A stretch of DNA of 58,151 bases from Sheuella sp. (lineage in GTDB: Bacteria; Pseudomonadota; Gammaproteobacteria; Burkholderiales; Burkholderiaceae_B): contig JAUSCY010000065.1 in NCBI GenBank assembly GCA_030650995.1, positions 1 to 58,151 on the forward strand, in the 5' to 3' direction. This document shows, in pieces, positions 36,429 through 45,469 of the stretch. The position numbers and the translations under genes are program-made. The notes under the pieces are model-generated. The model did not search any database. It saw nothing but the letters and a program-made list of their open reading frames with translations, and had not been told where the DNA came from. Positions within the stretch are counted from its first letter, which is position 1. Every line of letters starts with the position of its first letter.

Positions 36429-37586
36429 ATGAAGAAGTTGATGGGGTTACTGGGTGCCTGTGCCATGTTTTTCTGTGGTGCTGCGATCGCACAAGTAAAA
36501 GATATGCCGGGCGGCCCTGGTGTAAACCAGCTTAATTTACGCGAAGGCGTCACGCAGATTGGTCAGGACGTCGTATGGCTACACTGGCTGATGCTGATCA
36601 TCTGTCTGGTGATTTTTGTAGCTGTGTTTGGCGTCATGTTTTACTCAATCTGGGCGCATCGCAAATCACGTGGGGCTGTGGCCGCTACGTTTCATGAGCA
36701 TGTCGGCGTTGAAATTGCCTGGACTGTCATCCCTTTCATTATCGTTATTGCGATGGCTTTACCTGCCACACGCACTGTCGTGGCTATGAAAGACACGAGT
36801 GGAGCGGATATCACCATCAAAGTCACTGGCTATCAGTGGAAATGGGGTTATGAATATATCGACGGCCCTGCGGCCGGCGTGAAGTTTCTCTCCAATCTCT
36901 CGACACCAGCTGCACAGATTGCCAATAAAGAACCAAAAGGTCCTTTCTATCTGATGGAAGTTGACAATCCGATGGTTGTGCCTGTCGGCAAGAAGATCCG
37001 TCTGGCTGTCACTGCTGGTGATGTGATTCACTCCTGGATGGTGCCTGATCTGGCAGTCAAGCAGGATGCGATTCCTGGCTTTATCCGTAACACCTGGTTT
37101 CGTGCCGAGAAAGTCGGAGAGTACCGTGGCCAGTGTTCAGAGCTTTGCGGTAAAGACCACGCGTTCATGCCAATCGTCGTAAAAGTTCTGTCCGAGCAGG
37201 ACTACGCCAAGTGGGCTGCCGATCAGAAAAAACTGCTGGCTGCAGCGGCTGATGATCCAAACAAAGAATGGACAGCGGCAGATTTGTCAGCACGTGGTGA
37301 GAAAGTTTACGCAGCAAATTGCGTGGCTTGCCACCAGGGCAGTGGAAAAGGCATTGTGGGTGCGTTCCCCGCGCTTGATGGTAGTAAATTGGTGTTGGGA
37401 CCTAAAGCCGAGCAGATCCAGATTTTGCTCAAGGGAAAGCAGGGTACCTCAATGGCAGCGTTCGCCAGCCAGTTGAATGACGTTGAGATTGCTGCAGTCA
37501 TCACATACACACGTGGTGCCTGGGGTAATGCTGGTAAGGGTCAGGATCCTGTGGTTCAACCAGCTGATATTAAAGCAGCACGTTAA
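36429..37586 (+). CDS. coxB: Cytochrome c oxidase subunit II with fused cytochrome c domain
   Basis: Subunit II accepts electrons at its CuA centre. The 385-residue product has a signal peptide, two membrane helices (WLHWLMLIICLVIFVAVFGVMFYSIW and AWTVIPFIIVIAMALPATRTVV) and a cupredoxin domain with the CuA ligands in CSELCGKDHAFMPIVV. A C-terminal cytochrome c domain carries CVACH (about 298-302) and a candidate Met ligand in GTSMAAFASQL. The fused heme is typical of caa3-like and many betaproteobacterial aa3 enzymes. Confidence 0.96.
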   Translation: MKKLMGLLGACAMFFCGAAIAQVKDMPGGPGVNQLNLREGVTQIGQDVVWLHWLMLIICLVIFVAVFGVMFYSIWAHRKSRGAVAATFHEHVGVEIAWTVIPFIIVIAMALPATRTVVAMKDTSGADITIKVTGYQWKWGYEYIDGPAAGVKFLSNLSTPAAQIANKEPKGPFYLMEVDNPMVVPVGKKIRLAVTAGDVIHSWMVPDLAVKQDAIPGFIRNTWFRAEKVGEYRGQCSELCGKDHAFMPIVVKVLSEQDYAKWAADQKKLLAAAADDPNKEWTAADLSARGEKVYAANCVACHQGSGKGIVGAFPALDGSKLVLGPKAEQIQILLKGKQGTSMAAFASQLNDVEIAAVITYTRGAWGNAGKGQDPVVQPADIKAAR

Positions 37587-37688
37587 TTTATTAATACGTA
37601 AGCATTTGTAAATACGACACTTTCATACAGATCTGCTGACAGTCGCACCAAATGTGTGACTGCAGCCTAAGCAGGATAGGAGTTCACA

Positions 37689-39293
37689 ATGAGCAGCGTC
37701 ACAGCAGACCACGTTTCGGGCCACGGCCACGACGATCACGGCGACCACGGGCAAATGCTTCACGGCTGGCGCCGTTGGCTATTTGCTACCAACCACAAAG
37801 ACATCGGCACGATGTACATGATTTTCTCGTTTGCCATGTTGATGGAAGGCGGCGTGCTGGCCCTCTTGCTTCGTACCGAGCTGTTCCAGCCCGGTTTGCA
37901 GTTTTTCCGTCCTGAACTGTTCAACCAGTTCACGACGATGCATGGTCTGATCATGGTTTTCGGCGCGATCATGCCAGCATTTGTCGGATTTGCAAACTGG
38001 ATGATTCCTTTGCAGATTGGCGCATCGGACATGGCTTTTGCCCGTATGAACAACTTCAGCTTCTGGTTGTTACCAGTTGCAGGTATTTTGCTCACGACAT
38101 CATTCTTTGTTCCTGGCGGCGCAACTGCTGCTGGCTGGACGCTTTACGCACCACTTACCCTGCAAATGGGTCCTGGTATGGATCTGGCGATTTTCGCAAT
38201 CCACATCATGGGCGCTTCATCGATTATGGGTGCGATTAACATCGTGGTCACGATCCTGAACATGCGCGCGCCTGGCATGACCTTGATGAAAATGCCTTTG
38301 TTCTGCTGGACATGGCTGATTACCGCTTACCTGCTGATCGCTGTGATGCCCGTGTTGGCCGCCGCAATCACCATGGTTCTGACAGACCGCCATTTTGGTA
38401 CCGGGTTCTTTAATGCCGCTGCCGGTGGCGACCCAGTCCTGTATCAGCACATTTTCTGGTTCTTCGGGCATCCCGAGGTTTACATCATGATTTTGCCGGC
38501 CTTCGGCATCGTCTCAGCCATCGTGCCCGCCTTTGCCCGTAAACCCCTGTTTGGTTACGCGTCAATGGTCTATGCAACGGCGTCGATCGCAATCCTGTCG
38601 TTCATCGTATGGGCGCACCATATGTTTGCAACAGGTATGCCTGTCACGGGTCAGCTGTACTTTATGTATGCAACGATGCTGATTTCGATTCCGACAGGCG
38701 TGAAAGTATTTAACTGGGTCGCAACAATGTGGAAGGGTTCGATGACATTCGAAACCCCGATGCTGTTTGCAGTAGGTTTCATTTTCGTTTTTACGATCGG
38801 TGGCTTTACTGGTCTGATTCTTTCGATGGCACCAATCGATATTCAGGTGCACGATACCTATTACGTTGTGGCGCACTTCCACTATGTTCTGGTTGCAGGT
38901 TCGTTGTTCGCTTTGTTTGCAGGCACATACTACTGGCTGCCAAAGTGGTGTGGTTATATGTACGACGAGAAATTAGGAAAATGGCATTTCTGGATGAGTA
39001 TCATTTCATTCAACATTACATTTTTCCCCATGCACTTCCTGGGTCTGGCAGGTATGCCACGTCGTTACGCTGACTATGCCGCACAGTTTACCGATTTCCA
39101 TCAGATCGCAACGATCGGCGCGTTCTGGTTCGGATTTTCACAACTCTTGTTCCTCTACATCGTTCTCAAGGCATATGCTGGCAAAGGTACTCCTGCACCT
39201 GCTAAGCCCTGGGATGGCGCAGAAGGCTTAGAGTGGACGGTGCCTTCACCCGCACCCTTCCACACCTTCGTGACACCTCCAGAGGTTAAGTAA
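37689..39293 (+). CDS. coxA: Cytochrome c oxidase subunit I
   Basis: Subunit I holds heme a and the heme a3-CuB centre where oxygen is reduced. The 534-residue protein has about 12 membrane segments, [12 protein letters not shown] with a heme a ligand, the CuB/Tyr crosslink motif [18 protein letters not shown], and the [14 protein letters not shown] heme ligands. AGGAG precedes the ATG by 6 bases. A His/Asp-rich N-terminus ([10 protein letters not shown]) precedes the first helix. Its CuB site would normally be loaded by CtaG, whose gene is not found downstream. Confidence 0.98.
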   Translation: MSSVTADHVSGHGHDDHGDHGQMLHGWRRWLFATNHKDIGTMYMIFSFAMLMEGGVLALLLRTELFQPGLQFFRPELFNQFTTMHGLIMVFGAIMPAFVGFANWMIPLQIGASDMAFARMNNFSFWLLPVAGILLTTSFFVPGGATAAGWTLYAPLTLQMGPGMDLAIFAIHIMGASSIMGAINIVVTILNMRAPGMTLMKMPLFCWTWLITAYLLIAVMPVLAAAITMVLTDRHFGTGFFNAAAGGDPVLYQHIFWFFGHPEVYIMILPAFGIVSAIVPAFARKPLFGYASMVYATASIAILSFIVWAHHMFATGMPVTGQLYFMYATMLISIPTGVKVFNWVATMWKGSMTFETPMLFAVGFIFVFTIGGFTGLILSMAPIDIQVHDTYYVVAHFHYVLVAGSLFALFAGTYYWLPKWCGYMYDEKLGKWHFWMSIISFNITFFPMHFLGLAGMPRRYADYAAQFTDFHQIATIGAFWFGFSQLLFLYIVLKAYAGKGTPAPAKPWDGAEGLEWTVPSPAPFHTFVTPPEVK

Positions 39294-39297
39294 GAAT

Positions 39298-39420
39298 ATG
39301 GCACCGACCCCCGAACAGCGTCGCAATAACAAACGCACTGGTTTGATTTTTCTGGTGATTGTGTTGGTGATGTTTGGCTGGACGATCGGCAAGCAGATTT
39401 ATGTGCATTACTTTTCCTGA
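39298..39420 (+). CDS. Small single-span membrane protein of the cox cluster
   Basis: A 40-residue frame begins at ATG 39298, 4 bases after coxA: MAPTPEQRRNNKRTGLIF and onward, with one membrane helix (LIFLVIVLVMFGWTIGKQI). It ends at 39420, 21 bases before the next gene. Such small proteins at this position are annotated as cytochrome oxidase small assembly proteins in Burkholderiales. Its strict spacing and membrane helix argue that it is real. Confidence 0.75.
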   Translation: MAPTPEQRRNNKRTGLIFLVIVLVMFGWTIGKQIYVHYFS

Positions 39421-39441
39421 CTCAAGAGTCAATAAGGCATC

Positions 39442-39666
39442 ATGAGTCAGGATTTAAAAGAACTAAGTCAGCGTAAGCTGAATTTTTTCCAGACACTCAA
39501 AGCAATTGCGTGGGGCATGTTTGGTGTACGCAAGGGCTCGGGTTATCAGGACGATATGTCCAAGCTCAACCCCGTGCATCTCATTGTTGCTGGGTTGTTA
39601 TGTGGTGTAATTTTTGTGGCTAGTCTGGTATTAGTGGTCCGCTGGGCCGTAGCCAGTCTGAGCTAA
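39442..39666 (+). CDS. DUF2970 family membrane protein
   Basis: The 74-residue protein has a charged N-terminus (LKELSQRKLNFFQTLKAIAWGMFGVRKGSGYQDD) and one C-terminal membrane helix (LIVAGLLCGVIFVASLVLVVRW). This fits DUF2970, a family of unknown function found in cytochrome oxidase operons of betaproteobacteria. A role in oxidase assembly is inferred from position. Confidence 0.85.
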   Translation: MSQDLKELSQRKLNFFQTLKAIAWGMFGVRKGSGYQDDMSKLNPVHLIVAGLLCGVIFVASLVLVVRWAVASLS

Positions 39667-39702
39667 GTGCAGTCTTTAACGAACTGAAGCATGGAGAACG
39701 AC

Positions 39703-40578
39703 ATGAGTGCATCCCACTCGATCCAAGGCAAAGAGGCACCTTATTACTATGTGCCTAATGATTCGGCACACCCCGTGCGCGCAAGTATTGCGTTACTGGT
39801 GTTGATGCTCGGCGCATCGGCCTGGGTGAATAGTATTGAGCTTGGCAAATGGGCTGTATTTGCGGGCCTGCTTGGCTTGGTGGTGGTGCTTTATTACTGG
39901 TTCGGTGATGCCATTCATGAAGAAGAAATCGGCCTGAATAGTAAGCGTGTGGATGTCTCCTATCGCTGGAGTATGAGCTGGTTCATCTTTTCAGAGGTCA
40001 TGTTCTTTGCCGCTTTTTTTGGCGCGCTCTGGTACACCCGCGCAGTGACAACACCCTGGTTGGGTGATCTGGATCACAAACTGCTGCTCTGGCCAACATT
40101 TGTGGCAACCTGGCCTAACAACGGTCCTGCAGGTGTGGTTGAAATTTTCCAGACCGTTGGCCCATTCTGGTTGCCTACAATCAACACAGCACTGCTGTTG
40201 ACATCAGGCGTTACGCTGACGTTTTCGCACCATGCGCTGCGTGAAGATCATCGTGGTTCGGCCAAGTTCTGGCTGTTTGCCACCATTGTTCTGGGATTTA
40301 TTTTTGTAGGCTGTCAGGCGTTTGAGTATTACCACGCTTACCATGACCTTAATCTGAAATTCAGCTCTGGTGCTTACGGATCATTGTTTTACATGTTGAC
40401 CGGATTTCACGGTTTTCACGTGATGATGGGCGCAACAATGCTGACCGTGATCCTGATCCGCATGCTGCGTGGTCACTTCACTGCTAATAATCACTTCGGT
40501 TTCGAAGGCGCCGCCTGGTACTGGCACTTCGTTGACGTAGTCTGGCTTGGCTTGTACTTGTTCGTATACTGGTTCTAA
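39703..40578 (+). CDS. coxC: Cytochrome c oxidase subunit III
   Basis: Subunit III is a seven-helix protein that stabilises the oxidase. The 291-residue product shows WFIFSEVMFFAAFFGALWYTR, the lipid-site region TFSHHALRED, and the C-terminal TGFHGFHVMMGATML and WYWHFVDVVWLGLYLFVYWF, all family marks. The start at 39703 is preceded by GGAG at 7 bases; the upstream ATG at 39691 has none. A terminator hairpin follows 24 bases after the stop. Confidence 0.97.
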   Translation: MSASHSIQGKEAPYYYVPNDSAHPVRASIALLVLMLGASAWVNSIELGKWAVFAGLLGLVVVLYYWFGDAIHEEEIGLNSKRVDVSYRWSMSWFIFSEVMFFAAFFGALWYTRAVTTPWLGDLDHKLLLWPTFVATWPNNGPAGVVEIFQTVGPFWLPTINTALLLTSGVTLTFSHHALREDHRGSAKFWLFATIVLGFIFVGCQAFEYYHAYHDLNLKFSSGAYGSLFYMLTGFHGFHVMMGATMLTVILIRMLRGHFTANNHFGFEGAAWYWHFVDVVWLGLYLFVYWF

Positions 40579-40602
40579 TCGCAGACGCTATGCGAACAAA
40601 CT

Positions 40603-40625
40603 AAAGGCCGGCTATGCCGGCCTTT
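40603..40625. terminator. Bidirectional terminator between coxC and the twin transmembrane gene
   Basis: A perfect 10-bp stem (AAAGGCCGGC at 40603-40612, complement at 40616-40625, TAT loop) has A/T-rich ends on both strands, between two converging genes. Confidence 0.8.
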
Positions 40626-40672
40626 AACATTTCTGGATTGTATAAGTGCAATGCATTCAAACGCGTGGGGAC

Positions 40673-40873
40673 TTAACGTACCCCGGTTGCTTCAATCCAT
40701 CCCATCCAGTGAGCGAAAAGTAAAAATAAGAACAGGGCGACAGATAGCCCAATGCGCACGCTAAGTGCGTTGACGGTTTTGTTAGTCGTACCCTTGTCTC
40801 GCATTAAATAAAACAATGCCGAGGCAAGACTACCCAGGATAACGATGAAAGCCAGTCCCACTACAATACGCAT
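40673..40873 (-). CDS. DUF2909-like twin transmembrane protein
   Basis: A 66-residue protein with two membrane helices (VVGLAFIVILGSLASALFYLM and IGLSVALFLFLLFAHWMGWI) separated by a short polar loop. GGAGGG precedes the ATG. It runs opposite to the cox genes, between coxC and the SURF1 gene, as twin transmembrane (DUF2909) proteins do in related bacteria. Function unknown. Confidence 0.8.
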   Translation of the reverse strand: MRIVVGLAFIVILGSLASALFYLMRDKGTTNKTVNALSVRIGLSVALFLFLLFAHWMGWIEATGVR

Positions 40874-40908
40874 AAGGCCCTCCGCCTAAAAAAGGAATTA
40901 TCGCAGAC

Positions 40909-41709
40909 ATGGCCGCATCGCACACTAAACTGCTCAATCTGATTGCGACGGTATTGCTGGCAATCACAGCTATCACTTGCATCTTGCTTGGTCGCTGGCA
41001 GTTATCGCGCGCGGACGAACGCCGGGAAATTGCCGCCGTTATAGAGCGCGGCCGTCATGCCCAGAGCATTAATCTGAACCACGTGGCGCAGGAGCAGATG
41101 TTGCAAGCCTGGAGGCCTGCAGAGGCCCAAGGCATCTGGAAACCCGAATGGAGTCTTTTGCTCGACAATAGAAATCTGGAGGGTAAGCCAGGCTTATGGT
41201 TAGCGACGCCCTTACTTCTTGCCGATGGTCAGGCGGTGCTGGTCTTGAGGGGCTGGTTTGCACGCCCGATCGGGTCGCAGACTTCGCCAAAGATTCAAAC
41301 CCCGCCAGGACTGCAGAGAGTGACAGGTGAAATTGCTTTGCGGGTACCCAGATTATTTGAGTTATGGGGTGCGCGAGAAAATCCTCAAAGCAGTTTGCCT
41401 GAGGTCTGGCCTGCACATGGTATGACACTCAACGCCGCAGACCAGAGTCAGGAAACGGCTGAGCTTCTGAGACTACAAAATATTGATATTGCTGAACTGA
41501 GTAAAAGACTCAAAGTAGGGTTTTTGCCTGTTGTACTGATGCAAACAGATACTCTAGAGGATGGGCTCAAACGTGTATGGCCAGAGCCCTCTGTCGACTA
41601 CGATAAAAATATGGGTTACGCCATGCAGTGGTTCGGTTTTGCAGCCATTGCCGTCATCGCATGGCTCGTTTTTGCCTGGAGGATGGTGCGACGCAAAAAA
41701 GCTGTATGA
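40909..41709 (+). CDS. SURF1-family cytochrome oxidase biogenesis protein
   Basis: SURF1 helps insert heme a into subunit I. The 266-residue protein has a membrane helix at each end (LLNLIATVLLAITAITCILLGRWQL and FGFAAIAVIAWLVFAWRMV) enclosing a periplasmic domain. GRWQLSRADERRE at the N-terminal side and VLRGWFAR in the middle are family marks. Confidence 0.92.
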   Translation: MAASHTKLLNLIATVLLAITAITCILLGRWQLSRADERREIAAVIERGRHAQSINLNHVAQEQMLQAWRPAEAQGIWKPEWSLLLDNRNLEGKPGLWLATPLLLADGQAVLVLRGWFARPIGSQTSPKIQTPPGLQRVTGEIALRVPRLFELWGARENPQSSLPEVWPAHGMTLNAADQSQETAELLRLQNIDIAELSKRLKVGFLPVVLMQTDTLEDGLKRVWPEPSVDYDKNMGYAMQWFGFAAIAVIAWLVFAWRMVRRKKAV

Positions 41710-41803
41710 AGATTAAAATGCACAAGTCTGGCGCCTGAAAAGTACCGGATGAGAAATGATTCGAATAGTGGAACAACCAGAGAAATAACCAGAGAAACAA
41801 CAC

Positions 41804-42439
41804 GTGAAACCAAGCACTGCTAATTCTGTAGTTTCAAAGCCCCGCTCAAAAACACCAATGGTGCTTATTTTTCTGCTTAGCCTTGCCCCCGTGCTCGCTG
41901 CAGTCCTTGTCTATTTCAATCCGCAGTGGCGTCCTGAAGGCAGCGTTAATTACGGTCAACTCGTTGAGCCACAGCGACCGATGCCGGTAGCTGCTGATCT
42001 ACAGCTGACAACTCTGGATGGCAAGCCCTTTGATCTGAATAGCCTCAAAGGTAAGTGGTTGCTCGTTGCCGCAGACGGTGCGGCGTGCCCCGACTCCTGC
42101 GCAAGAAAGCTCTTTATTTTGCGCAATTCACACGCGAGTCAGGGAAAGAACGTCGAGCGGCTGGCGCGGGTGTGGTTTATCACTGATGATGCGCCCGTTC
42201 CTGAGAAGGTCCTTGAGGCCTACAAGGGTACGACTATGGTACGAGTCAAACCTGAGCAATTACAAAAATATCTCACGACAGTGGGTGTGAAGGCCTCGAC
42301 AGCTTCAGAGGCATTGGCTGAACCCATGTGGATTATCGATCCAAATGGAAATTTGATATTGCAGTATCCGACAGACGCAGAGCCTGAAAAAGTACGTAAA
42401 GATATTAGTAAGCTTGTTTACAACTCTCGGATTGGCTAG
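41804..42439 (+). CDS. SCO/thioredoxin-like membrane protein of the cox cluster
   Basis: The 211-residue protein has one N-terminal membrane helix (MVLIFLLSLAPVLAAVLVYF) and a periplasmic thioredoxin-like domain: LQLTTLDGKPFDLNSLKGKWLLVAADGAACPDSCARKLF, with cysteines spaced CPDSC as in SCO copper chaperones. The C-terminal MWIIDPNGNLILQYP matches the fold. The SCO-type conserved histidine is not obvious, so a reductase role is as likely as copper binding. It starts with GTG. Just upstream is a short tandem duplication of AACCAGAGAAA. Confidence 0.8.
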   Translation: MKPSTANSVVSKPRSKTPMVLIFLLSLAPVLAAVLVYFNPQWRPEGSVNYGQLVEPQRPMPVAADLQLTTLDGKPFDLNSLKGKWLLVAADGAACPDSCARKLFILRNSHASQGKNVERLARVWFITDDAPVPEKVLEAYKGTTMVRVKPEQLQKYLTTVGVKASTASEALAEPMWIIDPNGNLILQYPTDAEPEKVRKDISKLVYNSRIG

Positions 42440-42456
42440 GAGTCTTGGCAAATATC

Positions 42457-43470
42457 ATGTTGAATATGCAACAGGCACGCTACAGAAAAATTTTATTTTT
42501 GACATGGTTTTTAACCTTTGACTTGATTGTGTTTGGCGCTTTTGTACGACTGACAGATTCTGGACTGGGTTGTCCGGATTGGCCTGGGTGTTACGGTAGT
42601 GTGACGCCAGTAGGCGCCATGTCGGAAATTCGTCAGGCTGTTAGCGTAATGCCGGATGGTCCCGTTACGGTCCCGAAGGCGTGGATTGAAATGATCCATC
42701 GCTATGTGGGCGCATTGCTAGGCTTTTTGATTATTTGTATCAGCTTGATGGCTTGGCGATATCGTAAAACGTTGAATCAGTCACCAGCCTTGGCCATTGT
42801 GACCTTAGTTGCTGTCTGTGTGCAAGGCGCTTTTGGTGCCTGGACTGTCACACATAAATTAATGCCTGTTATTGTCACAGCGCACTTACTGGGGGGGATG
42901 TCGTTACTGGCGCTAATGACCTGGCTCGCTGCACGCGAGCGAAGTCATTCACCGGTCTCTGTGGCAATGAAAAGTTATCAACTCTGGATGGCAATTGGCT
43001 TTCTGGTGCTCTTCGTCCAGATAGGGCTAGGCGGATGGGTGAGTACGAATTATGCAGCGCTGGCGTGCATGGACTTTCCAACCTGTAACGGCGTCTGGAT
43101 TCCAGAAATGGATATGTCGAACGGGTATTCGTTGATCCGTGGACTGGGTGAAATGCCTAGCGGAGAAATGATTTCTCAGCCCGCTTTAACAGCAATTCAC
43201 TGGGTTCATCGCAATTTTGCGTTTGTGATCTTTATTTATCTGGGGATTGTTGGTTGGCACTTGCGCAAGGATCAGGGGCTTCGGGGCCCAGCAACCCTGA
43301 TGCTCGCGTTGCTGTTTGCACAGTTGCTGACAGGGCTAACCACGATATTCTTTCAATGGCCCCTATTGATTGCTGTCTTGCATAATGCTGGCGCTGCTGG
43401 ATTGGTGCTCGCGAGCGTAACGCTGTTAGTCAGGCTGAGCCGTTCAGGTACAACAGTGGTTCGTAGCTAA
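42457..43470 (+). CDS. ctaA: Heme A synthase (COX15/CtaA)
   Basis: Heme A synthase oxidises the methyl group of heme O. The protein (337 residues from ATG 42457) has eight membrane segments. It shows FVRLTDSGLGCPDWPGCYG, MIHRYVGALLGF with a heme ligand, ACMDFPTCNGVWIP in the second half, and IHWVHRNFAFVIF and VLHNAGAAGLVL carrying further histidines. A TTG at 42445 in frame lies closer to AGGAG, so the exact start is open. Confidence 0.95.
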   Translation: MLNMQQARYRKILFLTWFLTFDLIVFGAFVRLTDSGLGCPDWPGCYGSVTPVGAMSEIRQAVSVMPDGPVTVPKAWIEMIHRYVGALLGFLIICISLMAWRYRKTLNQSPALAIVTLVAVCVQGAFGAWTVTHKLMPVIVTAHLLGGMSLLALMTWLAARERSHSPVSVAMKSYQLWMAIGFLVLFVQIGLGGWVSTNYAALACMDFPTCNGVWIPEMDMSNGYSLIRGLGEMPSGEMISQPALTAIHWVHRNFAFVIFIYLGIVGWHLRKDQGLRGPATLMLALLFAQLLTGLTTIFFQWPLLIAVLHNAGAAGLVLASVTLLVRLSRSGTTVVRS

Positions 43471-43507
43471 CCGGTACAATCAAACCTGATTGCCTAAAAT
43501 TGAAAAC

Positions 43508-44401
43508 ATGTCCAGTCTCGCCGCCCCTACCCCAGGTCTATTACGCCAGTATCTCGTACTAACCAAACCACGCGTCACACAACTCGCCGTGTTCTGTGCG
43601 GTGATCGGGATGTTTCTTGCTACACCAGGCTTGCCGGATATGCAGCGCGTAGCTGCGGCCACGGTTGGTATCTGGCTGTTGGCTGCAGCAGCGTTTGCAA
43701 TCAACTGCCTCATTGAGCAGCAAGTTGATGCGCGCATGTTGCGTACGGCACGGCGTGCGACAGCACTGGGAACAATTTCTAATTTTCAAGTGTTGAGTTT
43801 GTCGGGCTTGCTCGGCGGCGTTGGTATGATTTTGCTGTATCGCTGGGTCAACCCCTTAACAATGTGGCTGACCTTTGCGACCTTTGTTGGCTACGCTGTC
43901 ATTTACACGGTGATACTCAAGCCCCATACACCACAAAATATCGTGATTGGTGGCCTTTCAGGGGCCATGCCGCCCGCTCTGGGCTGGGCTGCGATAGCAG
44001 ACTCGGTCCCTGCACAGGCCTGGTTATTGGTGCTGATTATTTTTATCTGGACACCACCCCATTTTTGGGCGCTGGCACTCTACCGCACCAACGACTACGC
44101 CCGTGCAGGCTTACCCATGCTCCCTGTGACACATGGTCAGCAATTCACGCGCCTGCATATTTTGCTCTACAGCATTGCACTGCTTGCAACTACTATTTTG
44201 CCTTATGTCATTGGCATGAATGGTTGGCTTTATCTGATTGCCGCTATTGTTCTGGGTCTAATATTCATAGGCTATGCCTGGCGTCTATACAAAAACTACA
44301 GTGATGAGTTGTCGCGCTCATTATTCCGGTTTTCGATCTTGTACCTATCTTTATTATTTGCCGCGTTGCTAATCGATCACTGGTTAATCGTTGGGGCCTG
44401 A
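43508..44401 (+). CDS. ctaB: Heme O synthase (protoheme IX farnesyltransferase)
   Basis: CtaB attaches the farnesyl tail to heme B. The 297-residue UbiA-type prenyltransferase has the motif [19 protein letters not shown] with the Mg-diphosphate-binding acidic residue, the second motif [28 protein letters not shown] and [14 protein letters not shown]. The start at 43508 fits the family; a TTG at 43490 is also in frame. Confidence 0.95.
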   Translation: MSSLAAPTPGLLRQYLVLTKPRVTQLAVFCAVIGMFLATPGLPDMQRVAAATVGIWLLAAAAFAINCLIEQQVDARMLRTARRATALGTISNFQVLSLSGLLGGVGMILLYRWVNPLTMWLTFATFVGYAVIYTVILKPHTPQNIVIGGLSGAMPPALGWAAIADSVPAQAWLLVLIIFIWTPPHFWALALYRTNDYARAGLPMLPVTHGQQFTRLHILLYSIALLATTILPYVIGMNGWLYLIAAIVLGLIFIGYAWRLYKNYSDELSRSLFRFSILYLSLLFAALLIDHWLIVGA

Positions 44402-44412
44402 GGGGGATGCGG

Positions 44413-45027
44413 ATGCAATTATCAACCCTTTTCGCCCAAGCGTTTCGGCGCAATTTACTTGTAGTGCTGATGGCGCTATGCACTGTCGCGACATTGACTG
44501 CTTGCGGAGAGGCAACCACAGCCTTTAAGGGCAGTGACATTACCGGCTCTCATTTAGGTCAGAAATGGTCGTTGACGGGGATGGACGGCAAAACCTATAC
44601 CCCCAAAGATTTTGAAGGCAAAGTCACGCTGGTTCTGTTTGGATTTACGCAATGCCCCGATGTCTGCCCAACTTCATTGGCCGAACTTACGCAGGTTATG
44701 AAACTACTCGGTGATCAGGCCTCGCGCGTGCAAGTACTCATGATTTCAGTTGATCCTGAGCGCGATACGCCAGACGTATTACGCGCGTATGTCTCCGGGT
44801 TTGACTCAAGATTTTTGGGTTTGACCGGTACTCCCGGGCAGATTAAAGAGGTTGCCAGCGCATTTAAAGCTTACTACGCACGAGCTGCGACAGTGAACGG
44901 CAACTACAACATGGATCACAGCGCTAATTTTTATTTGCTTGATACCAAGGGCGAGTCCCGCGTGCTGCTTGCCAATAATACCGGTGCTGAAAACATCGCC
45001 CATGATATCCGGGCGCTATTGCGCTGA
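44413..45027 (+). CDS. SCO1/SenC-type copper chaperone lipoprotein
   Basis: SCO proteins deliver copper to the CuA site of subunit II. The 204-residue product has a lipoprotein signal (lipobox LTAC at about 28-31), the CuA-chaperone motif CPDVC (C81, C85) and the conserved His in NMDHSANFYLLD. The ATG at 44413 has GGGGG 6 bases upstream; the ATG at 44407 is too close to it. Confidence 0.93.
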   Translation: MQLSTLFAQAFRRNLLVVLMALCTVATLTACGEATTAFKGSDITGSHLGQKWSLTGMDGKTYTPKDFEGKVTLVLFGFTQCPDVCPTSLAELTQVMKLLGDQASRVQVLMISVDPERDTPDVLRAYVSGFDSRFLGLTGTPGQIKEVASAFKAYYARAATVNGNYNMDHSANFYLLDTKGESRVLLANNTGAENIAHDIRALLR

Positions 45028-45092
45028 GCCGGTCTTGCGCGCCGGGCTGTCATAGCTTAATTAGTCACAGCTTAATTATTGACTCAGCGCTG

Positions 45093-45317
45093 CTATTTAC
45101 TAAGCGCTGCTTGCCATTCACGGAAAGCCTGCTGTGCGGTATCAGATAGATCAGTAACAGGCAGAGACTGGCGACGCTCAATGATCATGCGCGCATAAGG
45201 TGTAGCGAGTGATGAGGCCTCACGGCACAAACGTAGCTCCTCCCCAACGGAAGGGCTGCGCTGGCGCCAAAAATTGATGGCTGACTCGATCTCGGATAGG
45301 GTAATCAAACTTTGCAT
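45093..45317 (-). CDS. DUF3717 family protein
   Basis: The 74-residue protein (ITLSEIESAINFWRQRSPS, RLCREASSLATPYARMIIERRQSLP) matches DUF3717, a family of unknown function in Burkholderiales. The first 40 codons of the open frame upstream are unlikely to be translated. A 7-bp inverted repeat (CAGCGCT at 45085-45091, AGCGCTG at 45103-45109) straddles its stop codon, and an imperfect 15-bp tandem repeat lies beyond (about 45049-45078). Confidence 0.8.
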   Translation of the reverse strand: MQSLITLSEIESAINFWRQRSPSVGEELRLCREASSLATPYARMIIERRQSLPVTDLSDTAQQAFREWQAALSK

Positions 45318-45469
45318 CCCTCTATTGTCCCAGAATAATGTCTCAGCAGACGATACATGCGTCACATTCATGCGTTTTAAAGGGTAAACCAAGAAGCTTG
45401 GCCCCGATGCGGGTAATATCTCGTACAGGGGCAAACCCCCATCTTCTTCATTGCCAGAAAGGATCCATT

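Noticed and set aside
41760-41803. Short direct repeats AACCAGAGAAA upstream of the SCO-like gene as a regulatory array
   Set aside because: Only two copies of about 11 bases in tandem; more likely a chance duplication.
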